Source: Procambarus clarkii
Lineage: Eukaryota > Arthropoda > Malacostraca > Decapoda > Cambaridae
DNA length: 64,000 nt
Reading direction: 5' to 3'
NCBI RefSeq assembly: GCF_040958095.1
Contig: NC_091195.1
Span: 26,370,313-26,434,312 of the forward strand
Shown here: in pieces, positions 62,600 to 64,000 of the stretch
How positions within the stretch are numbered: the first letter of the stretch is position 1
Layout: every line of letters begins with the position of its first letter
Position numbers and translations under genes: made by a program
The notes under the pieces: generated by a model
Seen by the model: only the letters and a program-made list of their open reading frames with translations
Told to the model about the DNA's origin: nothing
Databases searched by the model: none

Positions 62600-64000
62600 T
62601 GTATGATGGCTCTCCCCTCACCTGTGATAGCTCCCATGGCTCCCCCCTCACCTGTGATAGCTCCCATGGCTCCCCCTCACCTGTGATGGCTCCCATGGCT
62701 CCCCCCTCACCTGTGATAGCTCCCATGGCTCCCCCCTCACCTGTGATAGCTCCCATGGCTCCCCCCTCACCTGTGATAGCTCCCATGGCTCCCCCTCACC
62801 TGTGATGGCTCCCATGGCTCCCCCCTCACCTGTGATAGCTCCCATGGCTCTCCCCTCACCTGTGATAGCTCCCATGGCTCCCCCCTCACCTGTGATAGCT
62901 CCCATGGCTCCCCCCTCACCTGTGATGGCTCCCATGGCTCCCCCCTCACCTGTGATAGCTCCCATGGCTCCCTCCCCTCACCTGTGATGGCTCCCATGGC
63001 TCCCCCCTCACCTGTGATAGCTCCCATGGCTCCCCCCTCACCTGTGATGGCTCCCATGGCTCCCCCCTCACCTGTGATAGCTCCCATGGCTCCCTCCCCT
63101 CACCTGTGATGGCTCCCATGGCTCCCCCCTCACCTGTGATAGCTCCCATGGCTCCCTCCCCTCACCTGTGATGGCTCCCATGGCTCCCCCCTCACCTGTG
63201 ATAGCTCCCATGGCTCCCCCCTCACCTGTGATGGCTTCCATGGCTCCCCCCCCTCATCTGTGATGGCTCCCATGGCTCCCCCCTCACCTGTGATGGCTCC
63301 CATGGCTCTCCCCTCACCTGTGATGGTTCACCTGGCTCCCTCCTCTCACCTGTAATGGCTCACCTGGCTCCCTCCCCTCACCTGTGATGGCTCCCATGGC
63401 TCCCCCTCACCTGTGATGGCTCACCTGGCTCCCCCCTCACCTGTGATGGCTCACCTGGCTCCCTCCCCTCACCTGTGATGGCTCCCATGGCTCCCTCCCC
63501 TCACCTGTGACAGCTCCCATGGCTCCCCTCCTCACCTGTGATGGCTCTCATGGCTCCCCCCTCACCTGTGATAGCTCCCATGGCTCCCCTCCTCACCTGT
63601 GATGGCTCCCATGGCTCCCCCCTCACCTGTGATGGCTCCCATGGCTCCCCCCTCACCTGTGATGGCTCCCATGGCTCCCCCCTCACCTGTGATGGCTCCC
63701 ATGGCTCCCCCCTCACCTGTGATGGCTCCCATGGCTCCCCCCTCACCTGTGATGGCTCCCATGGCTCCCCCCTCACCTGTGATGGCTCCCATGGCTCCCC
63801 CCTCACCTGTGATAGCTCCCATGGCTCCCCCCTCACCTGTGATGGCTCCCATGGCTCCCCCCCTCACCTGTGATGGCTCCCATGGCTCCCCCCTCACCTG
63901 TGATGGCTCCCATGGCTCCCCCCTCACCTGTGATGGCTCCCATGGCTCCCCCCTCACCTGTGATGGCTCCCATGGCTCCCCCTCACCTGTGATGGCTCCC
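62600..64000. repeat. 30-bp minisatellite, runs off the window end
   Basis: About 46 copies of a unit with CCCATGGCTCCCCCCTCACC and TGTGAT(A/G)GCT. GATAGCT and GATGGCT forms are interspersed at first and GATGGCT dominates after 63600, where units are nearly identical. 63320-63480 has a CACCTGGCT variant block. Long frames on both strands are artefacts of a unit length divisible by three. Confidence 0.96.

Noticed and set aside
62434..64000. Gly/Ala/Met-rich or Pro-rich repeat protein
   Set aside because: Frames stay open on both strands because the unit is 30 bases and lacks stops; no non-repeat coding flank is seen.

Overview
This 64 kb window is nuclear DNA of an animal, most likely a decapod crustacean of the freshwater crayfish type. 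That assignment is an inference from memory of decapod repeat families (tRNA-derived SINEs ending in a CCCGCGGCCCGGTCC-type tail, LINEs ending in TAGGTAATTAC or AGGTGAGTAC motifs, tyrosine-recombinase retroelement remnants) and from the very high minisatellite content. There are no bacterial-style operons. Nearly everything is repeat. Position 25569-26068 is a 500-base assembly gap.

The only host gene I can identify is a phosphoinositide-specific phospholipase C on the + strand. Two consecutive exons of its catalytic X domain lie at 2085-2191 and 22715-22938. They have matching splice phase and are separated by a 20.5 kb intron. The second exon carries an apparent 2-base deletion, which is either a pseudogene signal or an assembly error. 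Sequence before 2085 and after 22938 is presumably intron too. A weak candidate exon of unknown function lies at 28070-28251 (-).

The giant intron (2192-22714) holds: a 28-bp minisatellite split by a solo LTR (2418-3649) and by a 5'-truncated LINE (4418-5660); a degenerate ~185-bp tandem repeat; a ~420-bp palindromic element; a decayed LINE (9300-12245); a LINE copy with another LINE nested in it (13030-14925); a nearly complete two-ORF LINE on the minus strand (16613-20870); and two of the window's three decayed tyrosine-recombinase (DIRS-like) copies. The third such copy opens the window.

From 23 to 39 kb come SINEs, a piggyBac-like remnant that runs into the gap, a 72-bp coding minisatellite derived from a BEL/Pao gag gene, an inverted tRNA-SINE pair, and a succession of tandem arrays: 70, 58, 20, 31, 4, 8, 33, 23, 16 and 43 bp. 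LINE pieces include an RNase H domain with an expanded CxxC motif.

From 39.8 to 56.8 kb lies one 28-bp minisatellite totalling about 10.2 kb (~360 units). It is interrupted by a solo LTR (41826-42809, 5-bp target duplication) and by a very young BEL/Pao-type element (49648-55545). That element has 1101-bp LTRs differing at one noticed base and a 5-bp target duplication. It encodes only Gag and protease, so it looks non-autonomous. The last 7 kb contain a promoter-like block (56.85-57.0 kb), a 44-bp array of ACGT palindromes, a partial antisense LTR, a second palindromic element, more LINE and SINE fragments, and a 30-bp minisatellite that runs off the window end.
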